Counted from the first letter of the stretch, positions 18,590 through 28,200 are shown. The stretch is DNA of 64,000 nucleotides from Chitinophaga sp. Cy-1792 (GCF_011752935.1 NZ_VWWO01000001.1:3348001-3412000); one strand, 5' to 3'. Numbers and translations: made by a program. The notes: generated from the letters alone by a model not told the origin.

Positions 18590-19090
18590 ATGTCAGCGAT
18601 TGTCTTATCCGACATCCAGATCAGAAACACCTTACAGCCTGGAGATTTAGGTTATATAGCTTATATGCATGGGGATTTATATGCCAGGGAATGTAGTTAC
18701 GGGTTGAAGTTTGAATCTTATGTGCTGGATGGCCTGAGTGATTTTGCGCGGGAGTATGATGATAGGAAGGATAAAGTCTGGATATGCCAGCATAATGGCC
18801 GGATAATGGGTTCCCTGATCGCCCAGCATCGGGGAGAGCAGCTCCAGTTGCGCTATTTTATTTTCCTGCCGGAATACCGTGGTATTGGTTTAGGGAAACG
18901 GCTCATGTATGAATTCATGGCATTTATGAAGGAGCGGCAGGTATCACAGGCCTATCTCTGGACTACCGAAGAGCAGCAGGTGGCTATCGGCTTATACCAG
19001 CGTGCAGGCTTTCGCCTGACACAGGAAAGCACATCTGATAGTTTTGGTAAGCCGGTAACAGAAAGGCGTTATGACATGACTTTATCTTAA
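18590..19090 (+). CDS. GNAT family N-acetyltransferase
   Basis: A 166-aa GNAT enzyme that transfers acetyl from acetyl-CoA to an amine. The CoA-binding motif A is LPEYRGIGLGKRLMYEFM (about residues 89-106), and beta-strand 5 and its Trp follow (AYLWTTEEQQVAIGLYQRAGF). It begins 23 bp after the second MarR operator and is followed 12 bp later by marR. In many bacteria this GNAT and a MarR domain are one fused protein; here they are separate genes of an operon. Substrate unknown. Confidence 0.88.
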   Translation: MSAIVLSDIQIRNTLQPGDLGYIAYMHGDLYARECSYGLKFESYVLDGLSDFAREYDDRKDKVWICQHNGRIMGSLIAQHRGEQLQLRYFIFLPEYRGIGLGKRLMYEFMAFMKERQVSQAYLWTTEEQQVAIGLYQRAGFRLTQESTSDSFGKPVTERRYDMTLS

Positions 19091-19102
19091 TCAGGCATCT
19101 TT

Positions 19103-19531
19103 ATGAAAGTCAAGCAACTTACTATAAGCAGCATCAGGGCATTTAACCGCTATTATACAAAGTTACTGGGATTATTGAACAGGCATTTACTCAATAGCGA
19201 TTATTCGCTGGTAGAGGCGCGCATTATATACGAAATACATACCAATGGCCCCTTGAGCGCTTCTCAGATGATGTCTGAAATTGAGATAGATAAAGGGTAC
19301 CTGAGTAAGGTACTGAAACAATTTGAGCATGCAGGTCTTATTTCAAAACAGCGTGCTGTTGAAGATGCCCGTATTACACTGCTTTCGCTCACCGCTAAAG
19401 GAGCGGCATTGTTTACTAAATTGAACAGCGCCTCAGAGATGCAGATAGAAATGTTGATTGATAAGCTTACCGCAGAAGAGCAGCGTCAGCTGGTGGGGCA
19501 TATGCAGGCGATACAGCAGTTACTTCAATGA
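19103..19531 (+). CDS. MarR family transcriptional regulator
   Basis: A 142-aa winged-helix regulator. The recognition helix region is LSASQMMSEIEIDKGYLSKVLKQFEHAGLI (two overlapping parts, residues about 51-80), and the wing is EDARITLLSLTAKG. Helices at both ends form the dimer interface. It is the second gene of the GNAT-marR operon, whose promoter is flanked by two identical palindromes of the classical MarR length, so autorepression is likely. The inducer is unknown. Confidence 0.9.
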   Translation: MKVKQLTISSIRAFNRYYTKLLGLLNRHLLNSDYSLVEARIIYEIHTNGPLSASQMMSEIEIDKGYLSKVLKQFEHAGLISKQRAVEDARITLLSLTAKGAALFTKLNSASEMQIEMLIDKLTAEEQRQLVGHMQAIQQLLQ

Positions 19532-19645
19532 TAGCAAATCCATAGCTGAAATTCGTCATTTTGGCAACAACTTAACTCAATCCGGCTACATGCAGGTCTT
19601 TACTTCTTTCGACTTTTGTATCATAAAATTTAAGCAAAGTCAGGT

Positions 19646-20449
19646 ATGAGAAAGACAGTATTTATTACAGGGGCATCCACTGGCCTGGGAAAAGCGAGTG
19701 CCAGGTTGTTTCAGTCAATAGGTTGGAATGTAATTGCAACCATGCGAAATCCCCAATATGAAACCGAACTCACCGCACTGGAAAATGTTTCAGTACTGAA
19801 GTTAGACGTTACAGATCCGGAACAAATCAAGGAAACGGTGGCGGCGGCAATATCCATGCATACCATTGATTTGGTATTGAATAATGCAGGATATGGGTTA
19901 ATTGGCGTATTGGAGGCCTTGAGTGATGAACAGATAACCCGCCAGCTAAATACAAATTTATTAGGTGTCATCCGTTTAACAAAAGGGTTTATTCCTTATT
20001 TCAGGGAAAGAAAGGCTGGAATGTTCATCAACATTACTTCTATGTTCGGCCTGGCCGGCTACCCGACCTGTTCGGTTTATGCCGCTACCAAGTTCGCAGT
20101 GGATGGGTTTTCTGAAAGCCTCGCTTATGAGCTGGCTCACTTTGGCGTTAAAGTGAAAATAGTTGCGCCTGGTGGTATACAAACCGACTTTGCCGGACGT
20201 TCCATGGATGGAGGATTACACGGGGCCTATACGGAACTGGCGGATAAAGTGGCAGCGGGTTATAGCGAAGAAAATATAAGCAGATTTTCAACTGCTGAAG
20301 CGGTTGCCGCTGTTATTTATGCGGCAGCAACTGACAATAAAAATCAGCTGCGTTATTTTGCCGGAGAAGATGCTATCAATTTGTACCATGAAAGAGAAAC
20401 ATTTGGTGCTGAGATACAATATCAAAAAATACAAGCAATGTTTGTTTAA
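19646..20449 (+). CDS. SDR family oxidoreductase
   Basis: A 267-aa classical short-chain dehydrogenase. The cofactor motif is TGASTGLGKA (residues 7-16), followed by NNAGYG, the catalytic Ser in the ITSMFG strand, and YAATK (Tyr-x-x-x-Lys). An aldehyde/ketone reductase role is likely but the substrate cannot be read. Immediately downstream (68 bp) is an AraC regulator on the same strand, probably its local controller. This pairing is common in Bacteroidota. Confidence 0.92.
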   Translation: MRKTVFITGASTGLGKASARLFQSIGWNVIATMRNPQYETELTALENVSVLKLDVTDPEQIKETVAAAISMHTIDLVLNNAGYGLIGVLEALSDEQITRQLNTNLLGVIRLTKGFIPYFRERKAGMFINITSMFGLAGYPTCSVYAATKFAVDGFSESLAYELAHFGVKVKIVAPGGIQTDFAGRSMDGGLHGAYTELADKVAAGYSEENISRFSTAEAVAAVIYAAATDNKNQLRYFAGEDAINLYHERETFGAEIQYQKIQAMFV

Positions 20450-20517
20450 TTATACCTGATGTATTTCTCCTTTAGCATAATAGATAATTCGGGAGAGATA
20501 TGTAATTAGTATAGCGT

Positions 20518-21432
20518 ATGAAAAACGAAAACATTATACCGCAGCAATTCAATTCTATTTCGGAATTACACAAACTGTTAGGCTTTCCTAAACCACTGCA
20601 TCCTTTGGTTAGTCTGGTTAATTATGCAGATATTAAAACACCGCCGGATGAATTACCTAAAGCATTACTGCTAAACTTCTATAAAATTTCATATAAGCTG
20701 AACCTGACGGGAAAAGTCAGGTATGGACAAAACTATTATGATTTTGAAGAAGGAGGATTGTCTTTTGTTGCCCCTAACCAGGTTATTCAAAGTGCTTCCG
20801 GTGAGCAGGATTATGCAGGATATACTTTACTTTTTCATCCTGATTTAATTCGGAATTATCCCCTTAATGCAAAGATCAGGAACTTTGGTTTCTTTTCATA
20901 TACAGCCAATGAAGCCTTGTTTTTATCAGATAAAGAGAGAAAGATCATCTTTTCTGTTTTTGACCACATTAAAGAAGAATTGAATAGTACGATTGATGAT
21001 TTTAGTCAGGATGTTGTAGTGTCGCATATTGAAGTACTACTGAATTACAGCAGTCGTTTCTACAAACGGCAGTTCATTACAAGAAAAGTTGCCAGCCACG
21101 ATTTGCTTACAAGAATGGAACAAATGCTGGATAACTATTTTGAAAACGAATCCCTGCAAAACGGACTTCCTACTGTTGACTTCCTGGCATCACAACTGAA
21201 CCTTTCACCCCGGTATTTAAGTGATATGCTACGTTCGTTGACCGGACAAAATGCACAGCAACACATTCACGCAAAATTGATTGCCAAAGCAAAAGAATAT
21301 TTGACATCAAGTAATATGTCCGTTGCCGAAATTGCCTATCAGTTAGGATTTGAGCATCCGCAATCTTTTAATAAGTTATTCAGGAATAAGACACACCTGA
21401 CACCAATAGCCTTTAAAGCATCCTTCCACTGA
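20518..21432 (+). CDS. AraC family transcriptional regulator
   Basis: A 304-aa regulator with an N-terminal cupin-like sensor domain and a C-terminal pair of HTH motifs (residues about 205-300). It includes FLASQLNLSPRYLSDMLRSLTG and SVAEIAYQLGFEHPQSFNKLF. It follows the SDR gene and precedes two SnoaL-like genes. A degraded paralogue of its last 70 residues lies at 16546-16770. The effector is unknown. Confidence 0.9.
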   Translation: MKNENIIPQQFNSISELHKLLGFPKPLHPLVSLVNYADIKTPPDELPKALLLNFYKISYKLNLTGKVRYGQNYYDFEEGGLSFVAPNQVIQSASGEQDYAGYTLLFHPDLIRNYPLNAKIRNFGFFSYTANEALFLSDKERKIIFSVFDHIKEELNSTIDDFSQDVVVSHIEVLLNYSSRFYKRQFITRKVASHDLLTRMEQMLDNYFENESLQNGLPTVDFLASQLNLSPRYLSDMLRSLTGQNAQQHIHAKLIAKAKEYLTSSNMSVAEIAYQLGFEHPQSFNKLFRNKTHLTPIAFKASFH

Positions 21433-21500
21433 TAGGCATTAGTGCGCTCACCACATTTTTTGCTGAAGACAATATTATTTATAAAAATAAAGAAATCACA

Positions 21501-21836
21501 ATGGATATAGCAGCTTTCATCCAGGACTGGATTGCAGTCAGCAATATTTTTGACACAGCGGCCTATTTACAAAAATGGCAGGAAAGCGCCATCCTGAATG
21601 ATCCGTCTGTCGGTGAAGTTTTTAAAGGACATTCCGGCATCAGGCGGTATTTTGAAACATACTTTATTGGTTACAAAACCCACACAAAATTGCTCAGGTT
21701 AGCTATTGTCAGTAAAACAGCAGCTCATATTGAAGTGGAATTTACAGGTGAATTTCCCGGGAAAAAAGTGAATGGCACTTTTGATTTTATTTTTAAAGAA
21801 GGAAAGATTGCGGAAGCAAAAGCCGAGTTGATATAA
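21501..21836 (+). CDS. SnoaL-like (NTF2 fold) protein
   Basis: A 111-aa protein with the cone-shaped NTF2/SnoaL pattern: an N-terminal helix (IQDWIAVSNIFDTAAYLQKW), the VGEVFKGHSGIRRYFETYF segment, and terminal strands ending FDFIFKEGKIAEAKAEL. Such proteins bind small hydrophobic molecules or act as isomerases; no catalytic residues can be assigned. The start is the ATG at 21501. It is probably co-transcribed with the following SnoaL-like gene, 60 bp downstream. Confidence 0.75.
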   Translation: MDIAAFIQDWIAVSNIFDTAAYLQKWQESAILNDPSVGEVFKGHSGIRRYFETYFIGYKTHTKLLRLAIVSKTAAHIEVEFTGEFPGKKVNGTFDFIFKEGKIAEAKAELI

Positions 21837-21896
21837 AATCATGCATCCGGATATTGAAATAGTAAATCAGACAATCACAATTAAAAATACTACACC

Positions 21897-22319
21897 ATGT
21901 TTGTATCAGCAGAGAACAGGCAAACCCAGGAAGTGCTAGCCGGGTTTTTTGACGGAACTTCCCGAAATGACATACCCACCATTGCACAATACCTGGCGGA
22001 GGAAATTGATTTCTATATAGCAGCATCACCATATATGCCTTGGACGGGCCAGAAAAGTAGTAAACAGGAGGTAATAAAGGCACTGCGGCAATTAATGGAT
22101 GCACATATGTTGGCGGAAGATGATTTTGAAATGGAACATACATTTATTGATGGGAACGAAGCCGCTGTCTTTGGAAAAGCCGGAAGAACGGTAAAGGCAA
22201 CCGGAAAGAAATTCAAAGCGCATTTTGTTATGCGATTCACCATTGCAGAAGGCCTTATCACAAAGTTCCGCATGTTGGAAGATTCACATGAGATTGAGCA
22301 GGCTTTCATTACAGATTAA
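21897..22319 (+). CDS. SnoaL-like / nuclear transport factor 2 family protein
   Basis: A 140-aa NTF2-fold protein. It has an N-terminal helix with LAGFFDGTSRNDIPTIAQYL, then the family's IDFYIAASPYMPWTGQKSSKQ-like block (here about residues 41-60), and strands ending FRMLEDSHEIEQAF. It is related in fold, though not closely in sequence, to the 111-aa gene before it. Ketosteroid-isomerase-like proteins of this type often accompany SDR and AraC genes, as here. Substrate unknown. Confidence 0.8.
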   Translation: MFVSAENRQTQEVLAGFFDGTSRNDIPTIAQYLAEEIDFYIAASPYMPWTGQKSSKQEVIKALRQLMDAHMLAEDDFEMEHTFIDGNEAAVFGKAGRTVKATGKKFKAHFVMRFTIAEGLITKFRMLEDSHEIEQAFITD

Positions 22320-22569
22320 CCAATTAATTTAAGGAAAGAAGTATAAAATACGCATGTTGGCAAGATAATTTTGTAACATTCATACAGTGCTGGCTGTTGG
22401 CAGAAAAAGTTTTAGGATAGTTTTAACTCACTTATTTCTCTTTAAAGAAAAGTATACATGATCTTTAGTCATTCCATTTACATCCTGCCTTCCTGACTGT
22501 GGTGCATGATTATTATATGGTGAATCCGAACGGGATTGCTGGCTTTATAGTTAGCTTAAATCATCATAC

Positions 22570-24306
22570 ATGAATACTATACCTAAACATGTTGTTATTG
22601 TTGTTTTCTTACTGTTATGCAATGGTTTTGTCCGGGCACAAACGGGCAAGGAAAGATTAAACCAGCTGATCAATGCCCAGACGGAAAGTCTGGGTAGCTT
22701 TTTGCCGGCAGATACCTTTACCGCATTTACCCGCCTGCATGAAATGGTAGGGGATAAAACAATAGTGGGCATTGGTGAGGCCACACATGGTACAAAAGAA
22801 TGCTTACAGGCATTTATGAACATTGCCACAAGGCTGATTCGTTTCAATGATTTTAAAATCATCATCCTGGCAGAGTCAGAATTCAGTGATACACGTGCGT
22901 TGAATGATTATGTAGTAAACGGCAAGGGGGATGCAATATCTGCTTTGCGCTATATCCGGCATTTTCCGGAAATGAGAGTTGAATATGATTTACTGCCTTT
23001 AGTAGAGTGGGTGAGGAACTATAACCTAACGCAGACCCCTGCCAATAAAGTATGGATGATGGGGGCAGAGAATAAAGGTATGCAAGGGGTAGCGGAAGAT
23101 GCTTTATCTTTTATCCGGCAAACCAATATGCCGGTAGCAGATACGTTTAAACAAGTGCTTGCTGTCTGGGCTAATCTGTCTTTAGGTATGATGAATGAAT
23201 ATCCCAGGATGCACCCGCTGGAAGAACTGGAACCACAATTTACTGCTTTCCGGAAAGCAGCCTCACTGTATGAAGGGGATGCACAGCTGAAACAAAGCGT
23301 AGAACAAATAGAATACTCCTTACGGATACATTACATGAAATACGGACCCGAAAAAGTGGAGGGCAGAACTATCGTACGGGATTCCTGCATGTATGATAAT
23401 ATTAAATGGATAAAGACATCCAGACCTGGAGCTAAAATTATCGTATATGCCCATAATGCACATGTGCAGAAAGGTATTTTATATGCTGTTGGAAAAGAGT
23501 ACACATCGTTTGGATATCTGCTGGATCAGCAATTCCCTGGTCAGTATTATACCATTGGTACTGACCTGATGTCAGGTACCTTTGAGGTAGGATCAGGTAT
23601 TGCCCCTATTACGGAAAGTGACGACAAATTTGCTGCTATCCTGCATGCCGCCACAGGAAAGGAAAATGGTATCTTCTATTTCCAGCAGAGTGAGACCGTG
23701 AAAAAATATTTCAATAAAAAGCATTATATGACCTGGGCTAATCTTAGCTCTACTAAAAGTAAACTACAAGCTGTTACTAATATCACCACTGATTTTGATG
23801 CGTTGTATTTTGCAAAGCTATCTACACCTGTTACCCTGGCCCCTGCATGGGACAGTACGGCCAGGTTTGGTCTTGGCTTCAAACTAACTGATGCCATGAA
23901 GGAGGATATCAAAACTAATGGGTTTCTGCAGCTGGAAATAAAGTCTGTAATAAATACTCCTGAAATAAGATGGCCGGGAACAGGCGTGTCTGTCGCGTTA
24001 TTATTGCAAGGGAATAGTAAGTTGGTTGATCTGAAGGCACAGGTGATAGACAGTACTACCTGCACCACCAGGTTTCTTGTTCCACCAGGTTATAATCCGG
24101 AGAACCTGATCCTGGCGCTGTACGGAAATAATATCAGTTCCATGCAATTGCAGGAGGTAGCGGTAAACGGGCATGTGATGGACCTGCAGTCTTTAAATGC
24201 CGCCAATGTGAATGTGTTTAACCAAAGAACAAAGGTCGAATATTATAAAACCCAACATAAGGATAATGGCCTGGTTATCCAGAGAGTAGATGGATCCCTT
24301 CCCTGA
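22570..24306 (+). CDS. erythromycin-esterase family protein
   Basis: A 578-aa exported protein with a signal peptide (hydrophobic residues about 7-22, ending VRAQ). It carries the erythromycin esterase / succinoglycan-biosynthesis family core: GEATHGTKE (His 73), ESEFSD, and VYAHNAHVQKG. The His and Glu residues match those proposed as catalytic or metal-binding in EreA/EreB. Chitinophagaceae encode many such proteins, and an antibiotic-hydrolysing function cannot be assumed. Roughly the last 150 residues form an extra beta-rich domain. Confidence 0.85.
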   Translation: MNTIPKHVVIVVFLLLCNGFVRAQTGKERLNQLINAQTESLGSFLPADTFTAFTRLHEMVGDKTIVGIGEATHGTKECLQAFMNIATRLIRFNDFKIIILAESEFSDTRALNDYVVNGKGDAISALRYIRHFPEMRVEYDLLPLVEWVRNYNLTQTPANKVWMMGAENKGMQGVAEDALSFIRQTNMPVADTFKQVLAVWANLSLGMMNEYPRMHPLEELEPQFTAFRKAASLYEGDAQLKQSVEQIEYSLRIHYMKYGPEKVEGRTIVRDSCMYDNIKWIKTSRPGAKIIVYAHNAHVQKGILYAVGKEYTSFGYLLDQQFPGQYYTIGTDLMSGTFEVGSGIAPITESDDKFAAILHAATGKENGIFYFQQSETVKKYFNKKHYMTWANLSSTKSKLQAVTNITTDFDALYFAKLSTPVTLAPAWDSTARFGLGFKLTDAMKEDIKTNGFLQLEIKSVINTPEIRWPGTGVSVALLLQGNSKLVDLKAQVIDSTTCTTRFLVPPGYNPENLILALYGNNISSMQLQEVAVNGHVMDLQSLNAANVNVFNQRTKVEYYKTQHKDNGLVIQRVDGSLP

Positions 24307-24431
24307 TGCATCTGCCAGCTGGCACATAGATATTTTAGGAACAGTTGTTTACAGGATAGTACCGGACGGTTGATCGTGAAAATTTCGTAAATTGAAGGAC
24401 TTGTTATAACCTATATATCAACCTGCCCCAT

Positions 24432-25343
24432 ATGCGAATAAGCAACAGTCTTAAGTTTGTGCTACTTCTTAGTTACATTTTTTTAGCAGTCACTGCAACA
24501 TTCATTGCCATTGCAGCCTTTCATCCTGTTAAGGCTTTACCGGATAGTGTATTCTGGTTAACGCTGGCAGGGGCCACGCTGCTTTGTCTTTCCGGTGTTT
24601 ATTGGCTGGTGCCGGTAATGGAGCTTTCCATGAATGTCAGACGGCCAATACAGGCGGAAGAACAGCGTTTACAACGCTGTATGACGATATTGCAGCGGAA
24701 AGCGCAGGATAGCCGGAAATACCGGTTACGTATCATCGCTACCGAAGGGCCCGCAGCTTTTGCCATAGGTGCACGGACCATTGCTGTTTCACCAGACCTG
24801 ATGGATATGTTGGATGATGAGGAGCTGACAGCGGTATTAGCGCATGAAATGGGGCATCTCAGGGCCAGGGATACCTTCGCCAGCGCCGGCCTGCTAATAG
24901 CTTATCATGTACCGGCATATATACAACGTGTAACCCTGAACGTGACATTGGGTATGGCCAGGCATTTTATCCGGGAGGCCTTCGCACAGGGCATAGTGGT
25001 AAGTCTGTTGGCCTTTTTAATGTTATTCGGTATAGCATATTATTTCCATGCGCTGCCATGGATAATGATGTTCCTGTTTCTAGGGCTGTTCTTTCTGTTG
25101 CTAAACCTGGTTTTTAATTTCTTTTACCGCGCTGATTCCAGGTTCACGGAATACCGCCGCGACGCCTTTGCAGCCAGGCTGGGATATGGAAAGGCCCTCA
25201 GTACATCGCTGCTGAAGATATCACAATATTCAGGAAGCGGCCGGGTGAGTCTCTGGTATGTATTTTTCAGAGATACACACCCGATTTTACATAATCGTAT
25301 CAGGAAGCTGGAGAAAATGGAACTTAAAAGAAATAGAGCGTGA
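24432..25343 (+). CDS. M48 family membrane metallopeptidase
   Basis: A 303-aa HtpX/Ste24-type protease. Two N-terminal membrane helices precede the catalytic domain with HEMGH (His138, Glu139, His142) in VLAHEMGHLRARD. A pair of helices follows (about 185-235), then a third-ligand region, TEYRRDAFAAR. The active site would face the cytosol, as in HtpX. It ends with a basic tail. It stands alone, with a small lipoprotein gene 130 bp downstream. Confidence 0.9.
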   Translation: MRISNSLKFVLLLSYIFLAVTATFIAIAAFHPVKALPDSVFWLTLAGATLLCLSGVYWLVPVMELSMNVRRPIQAEEQRLQRCMTILQRKAQDSRKYRLRIIATEGPAAFAIGARTIAVSPDLMDMLDDEELTAVLAHEMGHLRARDTFASAGLLIAYHVPAYIQRVTLNVTLGMARHFIREAFAQGIVVSLLAFLMLFGIAYYFHALPWIMMFLFLGLFFLLLNLVFNFFYRADSRFTEYRRDAFAARLGYGKALSTSLLKISQYSGSGRVSLWYVFFRDTHPILHNRIRKLEKMELKRNRA

Positions 25344-25472
25344 CGATGCCGTGGGCGTATGCGGCGGCAGGGGACAATTTTTTCTTTACATGCATGTACA
25401 TGCTTCGCAAGGGTGTGCTTGTATTTTATTGATAGATACTATATCTTCATGCCTCCTATATTCAGATTCAAC

Positions 25473-25853
25473 ATGATGAAATTAAAACTTAATCGTTTAA
25501 ATGCCCTGTGGCTGCTCCTGATAGTTATTGGAAGCTTTGCATGTAAAAAAAGTCATGACGAGGTTATTGAGCCGGACATCACCTTACAGGTTGATGTATA
25601 TGGAGGGGCAATATCACCGGGTTGGTTTCCTGAAGGTACCCCTGTCGGAGAGGCGCTCTGGATGGTTGCAAAGAAAGTGGGAGAGAATGACTATCTGCCA
25701 TTGGTTATAATAACAGGGTTTAAACCAGAAGCAGGGTTTAGGTATGTACTTAAAGTTAAGAAGACGGGTAATGTGGTACCCGGAACAACAACCCAGATTG
25801 AAACTGACTTCTCCCTGGTTGCTATCGTTTCAAAGGAAAAAATTCCCCAATAA
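25473..25853 (+). CDS. small putative lipoprotein, unknown family
   Basis: A 126-aa protein whose N terminus (hydrophobic stretch ending IGSFACKK, Cys near residue 26) is a lipoprotein signal. The mature part is short and beta-rich, with no domain I recognise. Its segment GYVLKVKKTGN-like (near residue 90) resembles the DUF4377 family found in Bacteroidota, but that is a weak call. The ATG at 25473 or 25476 is preferred. An upstream frame from 25359 would put the signal peptide in mid-protein. Confidence 0.65.
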   Translation: MMKLKLNRLNALWLLLIVIGSFACKKSHDEVIEPDITLQVDVYGGAISPGWFPEGTPVGEALWMVAKKVGENDYLPLVIITGFKPEAGFRYVLKVKKTGNVVPGTTTQIETDFSLVAIVSKEKIPQ

Positions 25854-25870
25854 ATTAACTTTATTTTTTG

Positions 25871-25916
25871 AAATAAAAAGGCTTCAACTTAACAATTAGT
25901 TGAAGCCTTTTTATTT
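25871..25916. terminator. bidirectional terminator between convergent genes
   Basis: Perfect 19-bp arms (25871-25889 and 25898-25916) with an 8-nt loop and A/T tails on both sides, between the lipoprotein gene and the convergent SDR gene. Confidence 0.88.
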
Positions 25917-25936
25917 ACCGTATTGGTTACACTGAA

Positions 25937-26689
25937 TCATTTAATCTTTGGAAATCCGCCGTCAACAAACAATTCCGTACCATGCATAAATGAAGATTCT
26001 TCAGAAGCCAGAAAGGTTACCACTTTAGCCACTTCAGCCGGTTCTCCGAAACGAGCCAGTGGAACCTGTGGCATAACAGCACCAGCCATCGCCTGTACCT
26101 GGTCTGACGACAAATTAGACCGGTCGAAATAATTGGTATTTATGGGCCCTGGGCTTACTGCGTTAATCCTGATTTTCCTGGGAGCCAATTCGGACGCAAA
26201 TGTTTTTGTAAACGATTGTACTGCAGATTTTGCGGCAGAGTAAACGGAAGAATTAGGCATTCCAACTTCTGTTACAATAGAAGTATTCAAAATGATAGAT
26301 CCGCCGGCTTTCATTAAAGGTAAAATCTGTTGCACTGTAAACAACGTTCCCTTAACGATTACATCGAATTGTTCATTAAAATGCAACTCATCTATCAGTG
26401 CTAACGGTGCATATTTTCCGAAGCCTGCATTTACGTAAAGTATATCCACCTGCGGTGAGATCAGTTTCACTTTTTCAGCCAAACTTAGGATATCTTCCAT
26501 TTTTCCGGCATCCGAAACAATTCCTTTGGCTTTAGGTCCCAGTTCACTTACAGTGGCGTCTACGGTGTTTTTGAAGCGACCCGTAATAATCACTGAAGCG
26601 CCGTTTTCAATAAAATCCATTGCGGTGGCCTTGCCAATACCACTGGTACCACCTGTGATTAAGGCCGTTTTGTCTTTTAATCGCTGCAT
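25937..26689 (-). CDS. SDR family oxidoreductase (FabG-like)
   Basis: A 250-aa classical SDR. It has TGGTSGIGKA (residues 12-21), NAGFG, the catalytic Ser in ILNTSIVTEVG, YSAAKSAVQSF (Tyr/Lys), and a PGPINTNYF segment. The C terminus is the usual GTELFVDGGF. This is the closer match to standard FabG-like reductases of the two main SDRs here. It is monocistronic and convergent with the lipoprotein gene. Confidence 0.92.
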   Translation of the reverse strand: MQRLKDKTALITGGTSGIGKATAMDFIENGASVIITGRFKNTVDATVSELGPKAKGIVSDAGKMEDILSLAEKVKLISPQVDILYVNAGFGKYAPLALIDELHFNEQFDVIVKGTLFTVQQILPLMKAGGSIILNTSIVTEVGMPNSSVYSAAKSAVQSFTKTFASELAPRKIRINAVSPGPINTNYFDRSNLSSDQVQAMAGAVMPQVPLARFGEPAEVAKVVTFLASEESSFMHGTELFVDGGFPKIK

Positions 26690-26889
26690 TTTCTATAATT
26701 TTATTGCACAAAATTAGCAGGACCCGGTCCCCGGTAAAACCCGTTTCTTGCTATATTCTGGTCAGCGTTTCTATAGGCTATTGGCACATCAGCAAGCGAT
26801 GTCCCTGGTTTAGGGTTTTATTTATGGTGCTGATAGGCTAACAAATCTTTTTGCTTAAATTTAAATCAGGTTACATCAAAAAATATAGC

Positions 26890-28038
26890 ATGGCAATAAT
26901 CAACAGGTTGTTATACGTCCTACTGATAGTTATCGCAAGTATGGAGCCGGGCTTTTGCCAGGAATACCGGCAATCTGTCGATATGCATATTCCTTTTATG
27001 CCTGGTTCTGTCATTATAAACGGAAAGCCTGCGGTTTACTACGAGCTTTATCTGACTAATTTCTCCAACGATTCCATCAGTCTTGAAAAGATGGATGTAT
27101 TGAATGTTGTTGATTCTTCTGTTGTTGCCACATTTGGCAGGGATGATCTGATGAATAGGTTTAGCAGGCTGGGATTGCAATTGCAGGATAAAGAGAATAT
27201 TATTGCACCGGGTAATTCAAGGGTAGTCTATCTTGAATTGCAACATGATAAAAATAATGCACAACTGGTTCATCGTCTTAGTTTCACATTATCCCAGGGC
27301 AATAAAAAGCAGGCGTTTTCGGTGCTGGGTGCACCGCTGAGCTTATCAGGGAAGCCACCAATAGTGCTGGGAGCCCCTTTAAGCGGTGGTCCCTGGGTTG
27401 CAGTTTACGATCCTGCCTGGAGCCGTGGACATCGCAGGGTAATTTACACGGTTGATGGGAAGGCCCGGATTCCGGGACGTTTTGCCATTGATTTCATCAA
27501 GCTGGATAAGCAGGGGCATTATGCAAACGGGGATAATAATGTGGTGAAAAATTGGTACGGCTATGCAGCAGCCGTACTTGCGGTGAGCGATGGTGTTATT
27601 TCAGCCACCAGAAATGATTTCCAGGAAAGTAGCACTTTGTCTGGTCATCCGGAATGCCCCGCCGGGAAGGCCACAGGCAACTACATTTCATTGGATATCG
27701 GAAATAACTGCATCGCATTTTACGAACATCTGAAACCAGGAAGTATTAAAGTCGTACCCGGACAACGGGTAAAAAAAGGAGACGTCATTGCTGCCCTCGG
27801 GTTTACTGGTCAGACAACCGGCCCGCATCTTCACTTCCATGTTGCAGATCAGCGTTCTGCACTCGGAGCAGAAGGGATTCCTTTTGTATTCGAACATTTT
27901 ACCGTGCTTGGCAGCTATATTGATTTTAGCAAATTCGGTAAAGAACGCTGGACACCAGTGAATGATGCATCTTCGATGATTACAGCAGAACGACCTGCAT
28001 CAAATTCCGTAATCAAATTCGGGATGGGAGATAATTGA
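26890..28038 (+). CDS. M23 family metallopeptidase
   Basis: A 382-aa exported protein. After a signal peptide (ends near GFCQE) there is a beta-sandwich region (residues about 25-150), then a LytM-type domain. The zinc ligands are a His in HRRVIYTVDGKARIPGRFAIDFI-like context and H313-L-H315 in GPHLHFHV, with GYVI-type strands between. M23 enzymes cut peptidoglycan cross-links or other glycyl peptides. The ATG at 26890 starts right before the signal peptide, so it is preferred to the upstream one at 26851. Confidence 0.87.
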   Translation: MAIINRLLYVLLIVIASMEPGFCQEYRQSVDMHIPFMPGSVIINGKPAVYYELYLTNFSNDSISLEKMDVLNVVDSSVVATFGRDDLMNRFSRLGLQLQDKENIIAPGNSRVVYLELQHDKNNAQLVHRLSFTLSQGNKKQAFSVLGAPLSLSGKPPIVLGAPLSGGPWVAVYDPAWSRGHRRVIYTVDGKARIPGRFAIDFIKLDKQGHYANGDNNVVKNWYGYAAAVLAVSDGVISATRNDFQESSTLSGHPECPAGKATGNYISLDIGNNCIAFYEHLKPGSIKVVPGQRVKKGDVIAALGFTGQTTGPHLHFHVADQRSALGAEGIPFVFEHFTVLGSYIDFSKFGKERWTPVNDASSMITAERPASNSVIKFGMGDN

Positions 28039-28046
28039 TTGCAGGT

Positions 28047-28074
28047 TTAATTAATTAATTAATTAATTAATTAA
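28047..28074 (+). repeat. (TTAA)7 simple repeat
   Basis: Seven uninterrupted TTAA units just after the M23 gene stop. Such a tetranucleotide run can vary in length by slippage. It does not lie in a gene. Confidence 0.98.
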
Positions 28075-28104
28075 TGGGAAAAAATATCACATATCGTATT
28101 GGTT

Positions 28105-28141
28105 AAAATGGCCGTCTCTATTCAGTAGAGACGGCCATTTT
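28105..28141. terminator. 16-bp hairpin with GTCTCTA core
   Basis: Perfect 16-bp arms (28105-28120, 28126-28141) around TTCAG. It lies between the convergent M23 and PepSY-like genes. It belongs to the recurrent hairpin family described in the findings. Confidence 0.85.
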
Positions 28142-28200
28142 TGATTTGATGCCTAGTCCTCTGGCAAATGCGGGCCTAAAACATGAATCTTTTCAATCTG

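Noticed and set aside
22570..24306. Claiming macrolide resistance from the erythromycin-esterase-like gene
   Set aside because: The family is broad in soil Bacteroidota and most members have unknown substrates.
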